In this document: positions 46,564-58,817 of the stretch, in pieces
Layout: each line of letters begins with the position of its first letter
How positions within the stretch are numbered: position 1 is the stretch's first letter
Origin: Pegoplata infirma
Taxonomy: Eukaryota; Arthropoda; Insecta; Diptera; Anthomyiidae
Assembly: GCA_963921195.1 (NCBI GenBank)
Contig: OY992537.1
Span: 207,352,581-207,416,580 of the forward strand
DNA: 64,000 nt
Direction: 5' to 3'
Made by a program: the position numbers and the translations under genes
Notes under the pieces: model-generated
The model's database searches: none
What the model was told of the DNA's origin: nothing
The model's input: the letters and a program-made list of their open reading frames with translations, nothing else

Positions 46564-47349
46564 CACTCAAAATATTTTGTAGGCAAAAAGAAATGAAAAA
46601 CACACTCAAAACTAGTGAATAAACAATTGAAAACCATCCCAGTTATTATTCATTATTCATTAGTTTTAACAAACATCAACATTTATTTTTTACTGTCGAC
46701 AAAATTTTCTAAAATAAATTTTTAAATAAATTTTTTTTACCAACAAATTCGAAAAAAATAACCTACGAAAACATTAAAAATTAATGATAGTTCAGTTTTT
46801 TTACCAACAAATTTCAAAAAAATAACCTACGAAAACATTAAAAATTAATGATTTCGTAGGTTATTTTTTACAATTTTCTATTGAAATATTTTTTTAAAAA
46901 TTTTTAATAAAATTATGGGGAATCGATCACACAATCAACTACATTCTGGCCAGACACTCTACCCATCGTGCCAAAGTCACTTGATACAAATATGTTTTTA
47001 TATTTCTATAAATAATTTTTTGAATTTTTTTTCTACAAAAAAATAACCTACTTGTGTAGGTAAAAACTAATGATATATCTTTAAAAAATACCAACAATTT
47101 AAAAAAAAGTTACTTACACAAATCATTAAAAATCATTAAAGTTTTTACTTACAGAACAAAAATAAATGACTTTAAAAATTAAATGTTAATGAAAGTCTTT
47201 ATTTTTTAGTGTGATAATTTTGAAACAAAAGACAGAAGTAGTCATTAATAAAAATTGAACATCAAATAAATGTTTTTTCTTTTAAAAATGACTTAACGTA
47301 AAATTTTTTAAATAAACTACAAACAGTTAATGACATAATTTTTTAAGTG
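46564..47349. mobile_element. CACTC..AAGTG MITE (M9), TA target
   Basis: TA|CACTCAAAATATT and TTTTTTAAGTG|TA delimit it. Joining the flanks restores the H2-like order TTAAAAACNTAGA, so the TA duplication is supported by a paralogous empty site. It holds a 54-bp direct repeat (46734, 46798) and a tRNA-like segment. Confidence 0.75.
46917..46978 (-). repeat. tRNA-like segment inside M9
   Basis: On the minus strand TGGCACGATGGGTAGAGTG resembles a tRNA D arm/A box and GATCGATTCCCC a B box, about 35 nt apart. Stems are imperfect. A SINE-like relic is one reading; chance is another. Confidence 0.4.
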
Positions 47350-47589
47350 TAGACCTAGTTATTTTTTATGGCCCACTGTAGTTTTCATTTAATTTAAAAG
47401 GTGTTTGGAATACGTCATAACAACTTTAATAATGCTTTTTGAGCTTAAAAATTTCATCGGTTGTTTTAATTAAAAATTTATAGTAGTTAATTTTTCAAAA
47501 TTTATTAACCCTCTAACTGTCATTTTATGGGGTCATGTTATCTCTCAAAACTCATGATAATAAGAAATATTTGATTAAAATTTTGTTTG

Positions 47590-47850
47590 TACCTCATCAA
47601 ATCTGAATATAATTGGATTGTTTTTGGACTTAGGACTCACATAAAATTTTGTCCAGATATTCTGCTAAATCGGTACATTTTTAACAAATGGAGAATTTTT
47701 TCACTCATATTAGGTTTAAGTGTGTTTTTTACACTTATTAAAGATCTAACAAAAGATTCATCCATGAGGCCATTTGGACTTGGGAACCATTTTTCGGGCA
47801 ACACTGGTGTAGGCTATTATACAGTCGGTCCTAACCGGACTACCGATTGC
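47590..47850 (-). repeat. Mini-me B-type fragment (reverse)
   Basis: ACATAAAATTTTGTCCAGAT through TGTAGGCTATTATACAGTCG parallels, inverted, the first 250 bp of mini-me B. The 149-codon open frame over it is not a gene. Confidence 0.6.
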
Positions 47851-48086
47851 AAAACTGCCACATGTTGCTACAAAAAAAACGTCAACCTCAAAAATAAACA
47901 ATTGGTGGCAATTACAACAAACATCAAAGTTAACACTTTTCTACGGTTTTTAAATCATTGTGAATATTTTTTTTTATTGGTTTTTAACCTTTTTTCCCAA
48001 ACTTTTCATAGAAAGTTGTTTTTAACAGCATTGTAATAAATTGTCGGTACAAAATAAACGATGACAATTATATTAAATTGATTTGA

Positions 48087-48715
48087 AAATCTCAAAAAAT
48101 CTGAGACTTTCTTTATTGCAAAAATGTCTCAGAATCTGAGACTTTTTCTTTAGGAAAAATATCTTAGAATCTGAGACTTTTCTATAGGAAAACAGTCTCA
48201 GAATCTGAAACAGTTTCTACAGGAAAACAGTCTCAGAATCTGAGACATTTTGTATAAGAAAAATGTCTCAGAATCTGAGACTGTTCCTAAAGGAAAAATG
48301 TCTTAGACTCTGAGAATTTTTCTACAAAAAAAATGTCTCAGAATCTGAGACTTTTTCTGTTGGAGAAATGTCTCAGAATCTGGGATATTTTCTCTAGGAA
48401 AAATGTCTCAGAATCTGAGACTTTTACTATTGGAAAAATCTGAGACTTTTTCTATAGGAAAAATGTCTCTAAATCTGAGGTTGTCTCAGAATCTGAGACT
48501 TTTTCTAAGGAAAAATCTGAGACTTTTTCTATAGGAAAAATGTCTCAGATTCAAAGACTCATAATGAAAAATGTCTCATAATCTGAGATTGTCTCAGAAT
48601 CTGAGACTTTTTCTAAAGGAAAAAATTCTCAGACTTTTTCTAAAGGAAAAATGTCTAAGAATCAAATACTTTTTCTATAGGAAAAATGTCTCTGAATCTG
48701 AGACTTTTTGGATTG
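48087..48715. repeat. 35-bp minisatellite array 2
   Basis: About 17 units of GAATCTGAGACTTTTTCT + ATAGGAAAAATGTCTCA, some internally shortened. TCTCAGAATCTGAGA makes each junction near-palindromic. It is better preserved than array 1. Confidence 0.9.
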
Positions 48716-49763
48716 TATCACTAAACAACTATCCCAACAGTCCTTTCAAATTTGGTCCTTTCAAATTTTTTACAGTAATTTGTTTTGCTTTTATGTTAAA
48801 AATTTGTTTTGTACAATTTTATCATCAAACAGTTAAAAAAAATATTTTTATATCGTAAAAACCACAGGCTTCCAACCTGCTGAGTGTGCGTTTTTCACGT
48901 TTATTTTAACTTTAATATTGTATTATTTTTATTTTATTACTCCTACCACAAATATTTATAGTGGTAGCAGTACTAGGTACTGCCAATTTGTAATCAAAAG
49001 CATTTTAATGCAAATTTCATATGTTATTATTGTTATAGTTGTTGTTATAGCTGCGTTTATACCCCAACCAAAAATCGTATGACAAAAACCTCATGTGAAG
49101 CCAATATAAACATACGATTTATATACCTTATATACGGTATAAATATTTAACGCGTTAAAACTTTTTTTTACGTTTTTTTTTATAAAACATCAAAAAAAAA
49201 AATTGTCACAATATGGTTAAACTTTTGTAAACGACTATTGTGAAACCCCAGAGAAAAATAGTAGGAGTCATAACAGTGTGTAATTTGGTGAAAATTGAAT
49301 ATCAGTGAATGTAAAATTGTACCGAAAAAGTGTGATTATATTAGGTTGGTTGTTGTCTTTCAAGGATGTTAAAGGTGTTAAATAAAACCCTTAAAAATCG
49401 GTTACGACTGACCATATTCTACTCTATGCCAGTGCTGGCCAAAAATAGATTCCCAGTTCAAACATGGACCGTTTGGAACTATATTTAATTAGATCACTAA
49501 CACTGTATATTAGGATATTGAATACGGAACGAAATGAAATTTAACTGAGAATGAAATGGAAAAGAACAGGGAACGTAGTGGAATGGAACAGTGAACGTTG
49601 TGGAATGGAACAGGGAACGTTGTCAAATTCAATTTTTTTGTTCATATTTTTTATTTTATTTTTATTTTGTGTTATATAAAAATTAGGAAGCATAATTTTG
49701 AAGCCAATCGGGTTAAATTTAATTAAATTGGATATGATTTTGATAAATAAAAAAATATACATA
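48716..49763. other. A+T-rich stretch, no gene recognised
   Basis: GGAATGGAACAGTGAACGTT-like short repeats lie at 49550-49620, and a mini-me B-type fragment near 49395-49480. Nothing else is supported. Confidence 0.45.
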
Positions 49764-50814
49764 TGAGGCATTCCACACCAAATGTCCAGCGAAAAAACCC
49801 GTGTTACGTAAACTTCTGAGTAGGTTGTATGGATAGCCCTATATGGAACTTAGAAAATGGCGTTTTTGGTTTTTTAATTTTTCAAAAACTGGGCTTAGGA
49901 GGCGTGGTCAAATATTGGAAAAATGGTCAAATTTGTGGCGAGTTGCCTTGATTAAATAATTATCACATTAAAACAGAATGCGCAACAATCTTAAAAATTT
50001 ATTGTGGTGTATGGGTTATCGATTAAAATTATTTTTTGGAAAATTTTTAGAACCCGTTCTGAAATTTTCCATTTTTTAAAAAAGTCAATTTAACGCAAAT
50101 CCGGCCACTTTTTTTTATTTTTTTTTTAAGTTTAGATGTTTGTCCATCCACACAAAAAAAAAAAATCAGACACGCGTGTTTCGTTTTTTCGAGAAATCGC
50201 ATTTGAATTTTAAATTTCACAACAATTTAGTAATTTGCTTGTATTTTCTTGTTTTAATGTTGCGAATAAGTATTATTAATTGCATAAATATTACTCATAC
50301 GCTCTGTTGAAACAAGAAAATACAAGCAAATTATTAAATTGTTATGAAATTTAAAATTCAAATGCGATTTTCTCGAAAAAAACGAAAAACGCGTGCCTGA
50401 ATTTTTTTGTGTGGATGAACAAACATCTACACTTAAAAAAAATTTAAAAAAAAGTGGCCGGATTTTTGATAAATTGACTTTTTTAAAAAATGGAAAATTT
50501 CAGAACGGGTTCTGAAAATTTTCCACAAAAAACAAAATTTTAATCTATAGCCCATACAAAAGTATATTAGAATGTATATTTTTGAGATTGTGGTGCATTC
50601 CGTTTTTATTTGATAAATATTTAATCAAGGCAACTCGCCACAAATTTGTCCATTTTTCCAAAATTTGACCACGCCTCTAAGCCCAATTTTTGAAAAATTG
50701 AAAAACCAAAAACGCAATTTTCTAAGATCCATATAGGGCTATAAATACAACCTATTCAGAAGTTTACGGTACACATGTTTTTTTTTCGCTGGACATTTGG
50801 TGCGGAATGGGTCA
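49764..50814. mobile_element. Foldback N3, TGAGGCATTCC ends
   Basis: TGAGGCATTCCACACCAAAT and the inverse of TGACCCATTCCGCACCAAAT end two arms of about 480 bp (GGCTTAGGAGGCGTGGTC, TTGTGGCGAGTTGCC and inverses). A spacer of about 60 bp lies near 50265. The TSD is unresolved. Confidence 0.85.
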
Positions 50815-50838
50815 CATGTTTATGGTAAAGTTCTTAAA

Positions 50839-51276
50839 CACTCAAAAAAAAAAAAAACTGTAATGTTAGCAAAAAAAGCTTGTAAACCTACAAGAAAATT
50901 TTCTGATTTTGAACCCACAATTTTTTTTGGTAAAGTTAGCAAAAATGTTTTGCCAAAAATTAGTTAACTGAAATATTTTTTTTTTTTAACAAGAAAAGTT
51001 AGTTTCCGAGATAGCGCCATTTTAAGTTTTCTTAAAAAAAAAACACAATTTGTTTTGGCTAATATTAGCAAAAAAGCTTGTAAAAATTTGGTCAACTCAA
51101 TTTTAAATTTAGCAAAAAAAAAATAGTTAAAATTTTGTTTAAAATTGTTAAGGCGCTAAATGAAGTTTACAAGATATTTTTGCTAACATGCTAATCTCAA
51201 CTAAAAATTTGCTAGAGGTTAGCTTACTAGCATTAGCAAAAAAAATTTAGTGAATTTACTAATGTATTACTTTGAG
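50839..51276. repeat. MITE of the CACTC type, unclear right end
   Basis: CACTCAAAAAAAAAAAAACTG starts it (shortened: CACTC + A run). AGCAAAAAAGCTTGTAAA words are repeated, and TTTGAGCG near 51272 may be the decayed right end. Confidence 0.45.
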
Positions 51277-52582
51277 CGAATAGACGATATCGGACCAGGG
51301 GAAAAGGTTTCCCTTGGAGAACTATACCAACCTTTGAAAAACGCAAACATGCATCCAATGAACTTAAAAAAATACTACTAACTTTTTTAGTCGCCGCTTG
51401 GAAGTGGATATAAAAAATTGTAAAATTGTATTACTTAAGAGTAGAGTTTTTCTTTTCCCGGAGTTTTTCATTTCCCGGGAAAGCGGGATTCATTTCTAAA
51501 TTTCCCGGGATCCCGGGAATTCCCGCAAAAACTAAAAACCCAAATTTGTTGTAAAACAAAAATTATAAAAACCTAATGAATGCGATTACACTATTTTTAA
51601 TGTTTATTTACACCATAAAAATCTTATTTGGTACCTTTAAAACAAACAAACAAAAAAAAAAAAAATAAGTTTCGAGAAAAATTAACAATTTTAGTTACAC
51701 AGTTTTTATTAAAAAACAGCCCAAATATGTCGAAGTCTTTTAAAAGTATTTTTAAGGAAATATGTTATTTTACACGGCTTTATCTGTTTAATAATAAAAA
51801 TTCATCATTTATTATAATTCGCCTCAGTTGATTTTTAAAATTGGTTCTCAACGCTTTGCCTCTAAAACACAATGAAACAGATTCAGAGAAATTTCTTAAT
51901 TTTGTCTCTGAAACTGAATGTAACTGTTTCAGAGAAATGCAATTATAGGAAAATTTGCACCAAAAAATTATTTAAAAAAATTTACAAATTCTGGTTTCTA
52001 AAAGAAAAACCCGTTAATTTCAGAGTCATTCCTTACACAGATTTGATATCAACTTATTGATTTAAAAAGAATGATGTCCAGAGACATAAATATTTTCTAT
52101 AGAAACAAATAATCATACTGCAAATTTTTCTAATGCAGGTCTCAGAAAGAAAATTTTTCAGCTTCTGAAAAAAAAGTATCAGGTTATTATATCCTATCGA
52201 AGATTTAGATATTGTGAGACTTTTTTCATTTCGTAAGTCTCAGATTTTATGACATTTTTTAGTTAGAAGGTCTTCCTTGGAATACTTTTTAAGCCCTCCT
52301 GGTCCCTTTGTACGTTTCTGCCATCAATTATCAAGAACTTTAATAAAATCTCTAAAAAATTACATACAAAATAATCATAATAAGTCAAAAAATCATCAAT
52401 TTCAAAGAAATGAAAATTCCCGGGAATTCCCGCTCTATTTCCCGGGATTTCGGGATCGAAAAATTACGGGAATTCCCGGGAATTCCCGTCCCGGGAATTC
52501 CCGTGAAAAACTCTACTTAAGAGCAAAAAAGTTTTTTTTTTTCATTTGGGGGGGTATACTAGATTAGGTACACTGTCACTTG
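51277..52582 (-). repeat. Mini-me D-type end, split by a hAT
   Basis: GATATCGGACCAGGGGAAAA and the CACTGTCACTTGTTA end match the corresponding parts of mini-me D on either side of the hAT at 51442-52515. Confidence 0.65.
51442..52515. mobile_element. hAT-type element with CCCGGGAATTCCCG repeats
   Basis: TAGAGTTTTTC ends are perfect over 11 bp with exact TSD CTTAAGAG (51434-51441, 52516-52523). Both subterminal regions are packed with CCCGGGAATTCCCG palindromes (51470-51530, 52415-52503), as transposase-binding clusters often are. 1074 bp; no transposase. Confidence 0.93.
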
Positions 52583-52585
52583 TTA

Positions 52586-54203
52586 CACTGTGCAACAAAT
52601 TTGGGGTCTTCGAGTGTATCTGGGACGGGACCAAAAAAAAAAATGACAGTATACCAATAGAAGATCAAAATCCCCGAAGGGTTTTAAAAACTTAGATCGA
52701 CTTTTTTTTTATGGCCCACTGAAGTTTTTAATTTTTTTTTCAAATGCGTTTTGAATAAGTCAAAAAAAAAGTATTAAATATAATTCTGAGGTAAATAATT
52801 TTAAGACATGTCTTCAGTAAAATTTGATGGCGGCTCTTTTCCTAAAATATATTTATCCTCATTTTTTCATTTTTAGGGGTTAATTTGGTCCTTTTTTTTA
52901 AATAGCCTCATAGAACACCAATAATACGAGCTATTAAAGGGTTAAAATTTTCTAAAAAAAATTTCTGCATCAAATTTCACTAGGGGTAGTCGAAGATTAA
53001 AACTTAGTGCGAAAAGTGCAAAATGCTTAAAAAAGTTAAAATTGTAAATTATCACATACTGTTAAATTGATTTTCAACAAAGTCATGTGAAATAAGTCGA
53101 AAAAATTTTATAAATCTGCGTCTGAGCAAAAATACGGTTATATATGTTTTTAGTGAAATTTGATGGCGGATCTTTTCTTAGAACAAATTAACCCTTTATC
53201 TCCCATTTTTAGGGGTCATTTTGCCCTTTTTTTTCAAATATCCTCTTAGAACACGACTAAGGCGGGCGCTTATAGGGTTAAAATGTTTTACAAACATTTT
53301 CTGCATCAAATTTTACTATGGGTTGTCAAAGGTCAAAAGTTCGTGCGATATAAGAAAAATGTTTAAAAAAGGAAAATTTTAAGTTATCATAATTAGTAAA
53401 ATTATGTTTCACCAAAATACTTCACATTTTTAGTTTTTAAATTATTCTGCACTTTCCGAACGAACTTATGGCCTTTGACAACTAGTGAAATTTGATGCAG
53501 AAAATGTTTGTAGAACATTTTAACCCGTTAAAGGCACGTTTTAGTGGTTTTCTATGATGGTATTTGTAAAAAGGACAAAAATGACCCCTAAACATGAGAG
53601 ATAGAGGATTAATATATTCCAAGAAAAGAACCGCCATCAAATTTCACTGACAAGATCTGTTATCGTATTTTTGCTCAGAAGCAGATTTATAACACTTTTT
53701 CGACTTATTTCGCCCGACTTTAATAATAACAATTTTAAAGTTTGTGATAATTTACAATTTTACTCTTTTAAGCATATTCCACTTCTCGCACGAACTTTTG
53801 GTCTTCGACAACCCCTAGTGAAATTTGATGTAGAAAATTTTTGTAGAACATATTAAACCTTTAAACGCACGTTTTATTGGTGTTCTATGAGAAAAATTGA
53901 AAGAAGGACCAAAATGACCCCCAAAAATGGGAGATATAGGGTTAATAAATTCCAAAAAACAGAACTGCCATCAAATTTCACTGAAGACATGTCTCAACAT
54001 TATTTACCCCAGAACTAAATTTAATACTTGTTTTATTCAGTTATTTAAAAAGCCATTAAAAAAAATTTAAAAACTTCAGTGGGCCATAAAAAAGAACTCG
54101 AGCTAAGTTTTCCAAATCCTTCGCCGGTTTTGCTCTACTGTTGGTATATTATCATTTTTTTTTTTTTGGTCCCATCTAAGATACAAAATCGTGTTGCACA
54201 GTG
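52586..54203. mobile_element. Foldback H2, CACTGTGCAACA ends, TTA target
   Basis: CACTGTGCAACAAATTTGGGG and its inverse (shortened to CACTGTGCAACA) are flanked by TTA. Inner repeats TTTCACTAGGGGTTGTCGAAG-like and GAACATTTTAACCC alternate in orientation four times or more, giving 1.6 kb. Non-coding. Confidence 0.82.
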
Positions 54204-54482
54204 TTATTTGTACTTTTCTTAAACAACTGGAAAAATTTTTTGTCAGAAGAAGTTCAGACTTGGTGAAAAAGTAATTTTAATGAAAAAATTTTTGATAAAA
54301 AGAAAAATATTTTGATAGAAAAAATTTTAATGCTTAAAAAAAATAATAATTTTAAAATTTTAAAAAATTCATAAAAAAAAGTTTTTTTTAAAAAGTTTTT
54401 TGGTAAAAAAAGTTTCTTCTGAAAAAAAGGAAACTTCAGTGGGCCATAAAATAAATTTCCCTATGGTATTTTTGGTCTACTT

Positions 54483-55850
54483 CACTCAAAAAAAAAAAAC
54501 TTGTCAAATTTCTAGAAAATTTTTTGTAATCCAATTTTACTGATTACACTACGTGACAGTTTTTTGACCAAATGTATCTGACACCTAATCTTTATGTACA
54601 ATTGTCCGCTGAATCCGAATATGAAGTCAGAATGGTCAAAAGAAGAACAGTTTTCGAGATATTCGAAAATAAGCGTTTTTTGTGTTTTTAAAAAAGATGA
54701 TGTCACTTAAATGCAAATATCTTCAAAGCTATTCGTCGATTTATGTATTTCTTTTTTTTAATGAAAGATAATAAAATTACTAAAATAACCATGGGTCGCT
54801 TGTGAAGATTAGTTAAGAAATGACAGAGTTACAGTGGACAAAAGTTCAAACTTCATGAAAAATTTTATGATTTTTTGCAATTTTGCTCTTTTTAAGTTAT
54901 TGTTTTTAAACCAAACAATTAAAAATTATAATGTTTTATTACATAGGACATTATTTTATTTCAATACGAACATTTTGCGCCCAACAAGACCCAGATTGGT
55001 GCAAAAATGACAAAGCTACAGAAGATTTAGTGAATTAATCCACCTTTCATTACTAACATTTAGCTTTTTTACTTGTGTTTAAAAAAAAAAATCGAAAAGT
55101 GGGATAATTCAATTAATCTACTGAAACTTTGTCATTTTTGCACCGATCTGGATCCTATTGGGCACAAAATGTTCGTATTGAAATAAACTAACGTTTTAAG
55201 TGATAAAATTTAAAAAAATTTATTGTTTGGTTTTCAAAAAATAAGTTGAAAAGAGCAAATAACGGAAATTTTCTCGATTTTCTCGTAAATATCTCGAAAA
55301 CTGTTCTACTTTTGACCATTCTGACTTCATATTCGGATTCAGCGTTCGGATTTACATAAAGATTAGGTGTCAGATTCATTTGGTCACGACTTTGTTGAAA
55401 ATTTGTGACACAGTGTTATCCTTGTTTTTTAATAAAAACTTTTTCGTTTTGGTCGGTCGAAATTTACAGTTTTTTTTTTTTAATTTTACAATTTTTCTTT
55501 AAATGTCCACATTTTCAAGATAATTATACAAAAAAAAAAACAATCTAGTAAAATCACGAGAATTCCTTGTAAGTTTTATCGCGTCAAAAAACAGATTGTA
55601 AAATTAAAAAAACTCGTATTTTTTTATGAATTCTCGTAAAATAGGAGGTAGCGAAAAATCGAGTTAAGTCACGAGTACTCCTTGTAAGTATTATCGCGTC
55701 AAAAAAGTCTTAAATTTAAAATTTTTTGGTAAAAAGCTTGTAAAATTACAAAAAAGCTCGTAATTTTGAATAGAAATTCTCGTAAAATAGGAAGTAGCAA
55801 AAAATAAAAGTTAAAAGCTTTTCTTTTCATTTTTTAAGGTTTTTTTAGTG
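54483..55850. mobile_element. CACTC..TAGTG MITE (M6) with nested foldback F
   Basis: CACTC + A run + CTTGTCAAATTTC at the left and TTTTTTAGTG|TA at the right. The interior resembles M3. Left flank is TT rather than TA. Foldback F splits it. Confidence 0.6.
54547..55415. mobile_element. Foldback F, CACTACGTGACAG ends, TTA target
   Basis: TTA|CACTACGTGACAG at the left and GTGACACAGTG|TTA at the right. Arms share GTATCTGACACCTAATCTTT and GAATCCGAATATGAAGTCAG with inverses. The TTA duplication is exact. 869 bp. Confidence 0.82.
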
Positions 55851-56458
55851 TAGTAGTCTGCTTTAATTTTTTTCGGTCCTTTTGAAGATACACTCGATGT
55901 CTTAAAGTTTGTAGCCCAGTGTAATTAAATTGAAAACTCCTATTAGTTTGCTCATAACCCTGTAACTAATAAAGCAAAAGCCGCAGATTTCAATTGAATT
56001 TTCTTTTTTTGTGTGAATTCTTAATTTATCCCTAAACTGTTGTAAATCATATTTTTTTTATAAACTAAATTATCTACGCATAATATTCATCACAGCAGGA
56101 TGTCTTTACTTCTTTCACATTTCTAACCTTTTTTTTTCTACGCTTTTGCTAATTTTACAATATGCTTATGACAGCGTGCTACATTGCGTTTGGTTTTTTG
56201 TTCCTGTTCACTCCTAAACACAATGAATGTGTGAGAAAAACCAGACAAAAATTTTTTTATAAAATGATGAAGAGATTTTCCATAACATCAAAGGCACTTA
56301 ACGCACTTACAAATCCTGGCACTTATCTACAAATGAATGCGTATCTAAAAAAAAAAAACTATGGTTACCTTTTCTTTCAAAAAGTAAATAATGCCACTAA
56401 CTACATACATACATAGATGCTGCAGTAGCAGTAACAAACAGGATCATCTAACACACAC
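55851..56458. other. A+T-rich stretch, no gene recognised
   Basis: A short CATACATACATA run lies at 56402-56413. The 84-codon frame at 56162-56416 has no recognisable domain and I do not call it. Confidence 0.4.
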
Positions 56459-56662
56459 CAGTGAAGCAAGCCGATGCAAAATTTTCGGCGGCGGCTGAAG
56501 AGAAAAAATTTTCGGCGGCGGCGGCGTTTCGGCTGCGCGCCGCGTTTTTTTTAGAACAGCGCGGCTGAAAAAAAAATTCGGCTGCGCCGCTATTGTATAG
56601 TAAAGAACGGTTTAAATCAAAGCATATTAATCACGATACCCTACCGAACAAATGGTCGATAT

Positions 56663-57101
56663 TAAAGATGGGCGCTGGTCACGTAATTTGCGTGATTCAC
56701 GAGTGAGTGTGAGTGATTTTCATTTCAATCACGTGATTGTGAGTGAGCGTGAGTTGAAAAAAAATCTGAGTGAGTGAGTCGTTTATTTTTTGCATGAGTT
56801 TACGTGATTAGATTTTTTGATTTGCCCAATTTTTTTTTTTTCTAATTTTTGGTATAAAAAATTTTGTTGGAGTGTTGTTTTTTGGTAAGAAAATTTTATG
56901 GCGTGAGTAGATTTTGCGTGACTAACGCGTGAGCGTGATTGAATTTGGCGTGAGTCACGCGTGAGTAAGTTGTTTATTACTCACGTGAATAGTGAGTGAG
57001 CGTGAGTAAAAAAATGCGTGAGTGATTAGTGAGTGATTCATTTATTTTTTGCATGAGCGTGAGTGAGTGTGAGTCTAAATCCACTCACGCGCCTTTCTCT
57101 A
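56663..57101. mobile_element. Nested hAT-type MITE with GTGAGTGAG repeats
   Basis: The ends TAAAGATGGGCGC and, inverted, TAGAGAAAGGCGC have exact TSD GTCGATAT (56655-56662, 57102-57109). The body is dense in CACGTGA and GTGAGTGAGCGTGAG words in both orientations. The same words fill 13090-13290 and 16690-16790. Confidence 0.9.
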
Positions 57102-57109
57102 GTCGATAT

Positions 57110-58817
57110 AACATTCAGCATAGATGAGAACTTTAGGGACCAATTAAATAATGGTTTAATTACCATTTAACTGGAGTTATGGTAACAAGCAAGAAAATTA
57201 AAGTGGGTCAAGACCGAAAACTGTGGGTCAAGTAAGAAAATTAAAGTGAAATTTGTGATATTTTTAATTAGTGCACAAACTTAATTTGAGTCCAAGAATT
57301 GTCTAATTACACCGCTCAACAAGCTTTTTTCGGTTTGAAATCTTAGTTTTTAGTTTAAGAAATCGCCATTTTATGTTTTAAAAAAAAATCATTTTTTTAA
57401 ATAATATTGCAATGTTCTATTTCCATTAAGGTGACTTATAAAAACACCCAAAAGTTCACAATTTAGCTTATCTTTAAGACTTTAAAAAAAAATTAAATAC
57501 ACACAGGTATTTGCTTAAGAGCAGCGACGGTATAGAAAAAGAAATCACATAATATAAAGGACATATTCCTGGAGGTCATTTAAAGTTGTTGATATCCTCC
57601 TGGACTCTGGTAACATAAATTTACACTTTTAAAAATTTTAATTTTCTTTTCACTGTTTTTTAGACTTTTCTTTTCACTTTTTTTAAACTTTTCTTTTCAC
57701 TGTTTTTAAACTTAATTTTTAACACAAACTTCGTTAGTGTTTTTATTTCAATTACTTATTTATTGTTTTTTTTAAGTTTTGTTTTCACTAATGTTACACC
57801 TCGATACTTTTTTCAAATTTTGTTGAAGCGTCATTGGTAAAATTGTTTAAAATTCATTTTTAAAATGTTTATAATCAAAATGATAATTTTTAACATGGCG
57901 GCACCATAAAATGAAAAGGAGTTCTTGAATACTTAATTTTAAAAACGAAAATTTTAAAATTGAGACTGAAATATATTAAATTTTAAAAAATTTAACCTCA
58001 TAACTAAAATTTTCTTAAAAAGCTGTTTTTAAAAATGAATATGAAAATTTTTGATTTGACTACGCCTTTTTCCCTCAGTGAATGTTAAATTCATTCATAT
58101 CTTTATTTATTTTAACTTGGTCCACAAAAAGGGACGAATCTGGTGTCAGATTCGTTTTTAAGAGGCAAACATTTTTAGGAAATGTGTTTTAATCTTTTTT
58201 TTTAATTTTACCAAAAAATCATAAACATTGGTCCGAAAAAATCTATAAAACAAAATATCCAAATTTATTTCAAAACTTTGATTTCTTTTGCAAATATTTC
58301 TGGATATACTTAATGGATTTTAGATTCTAACCCCAGGTTCTTTTTATTGGAGTGTCTACTTTACACATTTGTTTTGAACAGGAAATTTCTTGCAAAATTA
58401 GGATACTTATAAGGATATAACCAAAAAAAGGATATTTTGAACATCCTTATAATGTCCTTATTGTATCTTTGATCGTACCGATTCCGGATTTCTTGCAAAA
58501 GTTAGGTATTTTTGTTGGGAATTCGAATAAAAAATATATGAATAACTTTTACATAAACTGTTCAAATATTAAAAAAATTTCGGATTAAGCGTAAGATTTT
58601 ACATGGAAAATAAATGCAAAATTCCGTGCATCGCAATTTTTTTTTAATTTGTAAACAAGTGTTATTTCTCAGAAATAATAAGGACTCAAACCGAACTAAT
58701 ATACCTATTAAATTATAAAAATATAAAACACAAATAAAACAGACAAATAAAATTCAGCAATCGCAATTAAATTTAAGAAAAGTTTATTTGAAATTCAAAA
58801 AAGGCAAATGAAATCTA
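57110..58817. other. A+T-rich interior of the 56459 hAT
   Basis: A doubled mini-me start (AAGAAAATTAAAGTG..GGTCAAG) is at 57190-57250, and CTTTTCACTGTTTTTAAACTT repeats at 57645-57715. No gene is recognised. Confidence 0.45.

Larger units (their letters stand above)
46461..47580. mobile_element. Foldback H3 (partial), split by MITE M9
   Basis: CACTGT..GAGGTCATCGAGTG and ATGGCCCACTGTAGTTTTCA match H2. The right terminus is missing. M9 sits between GGGTTTAAAAACA and TAGACCTAG. Confidence 0.6.

Noticed and set aside
47587..48036. 149-codon open frame that could be called a small protein
   Set aside because: It runs through a reverse mini-me fragment and homopolymers, with no domain or codon bias; the matching part of mini-me B is not open.
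48087..48715. CRISPR-like array
   Set aside because: Units are continuous 35-bp tandem repeats without unique spacers, in eukaryotic DNA.
56162..56416. 84-codon frame as a small gene
   Set aside because: No domain, signal or homology that I recognise; expected by chance in this composition.
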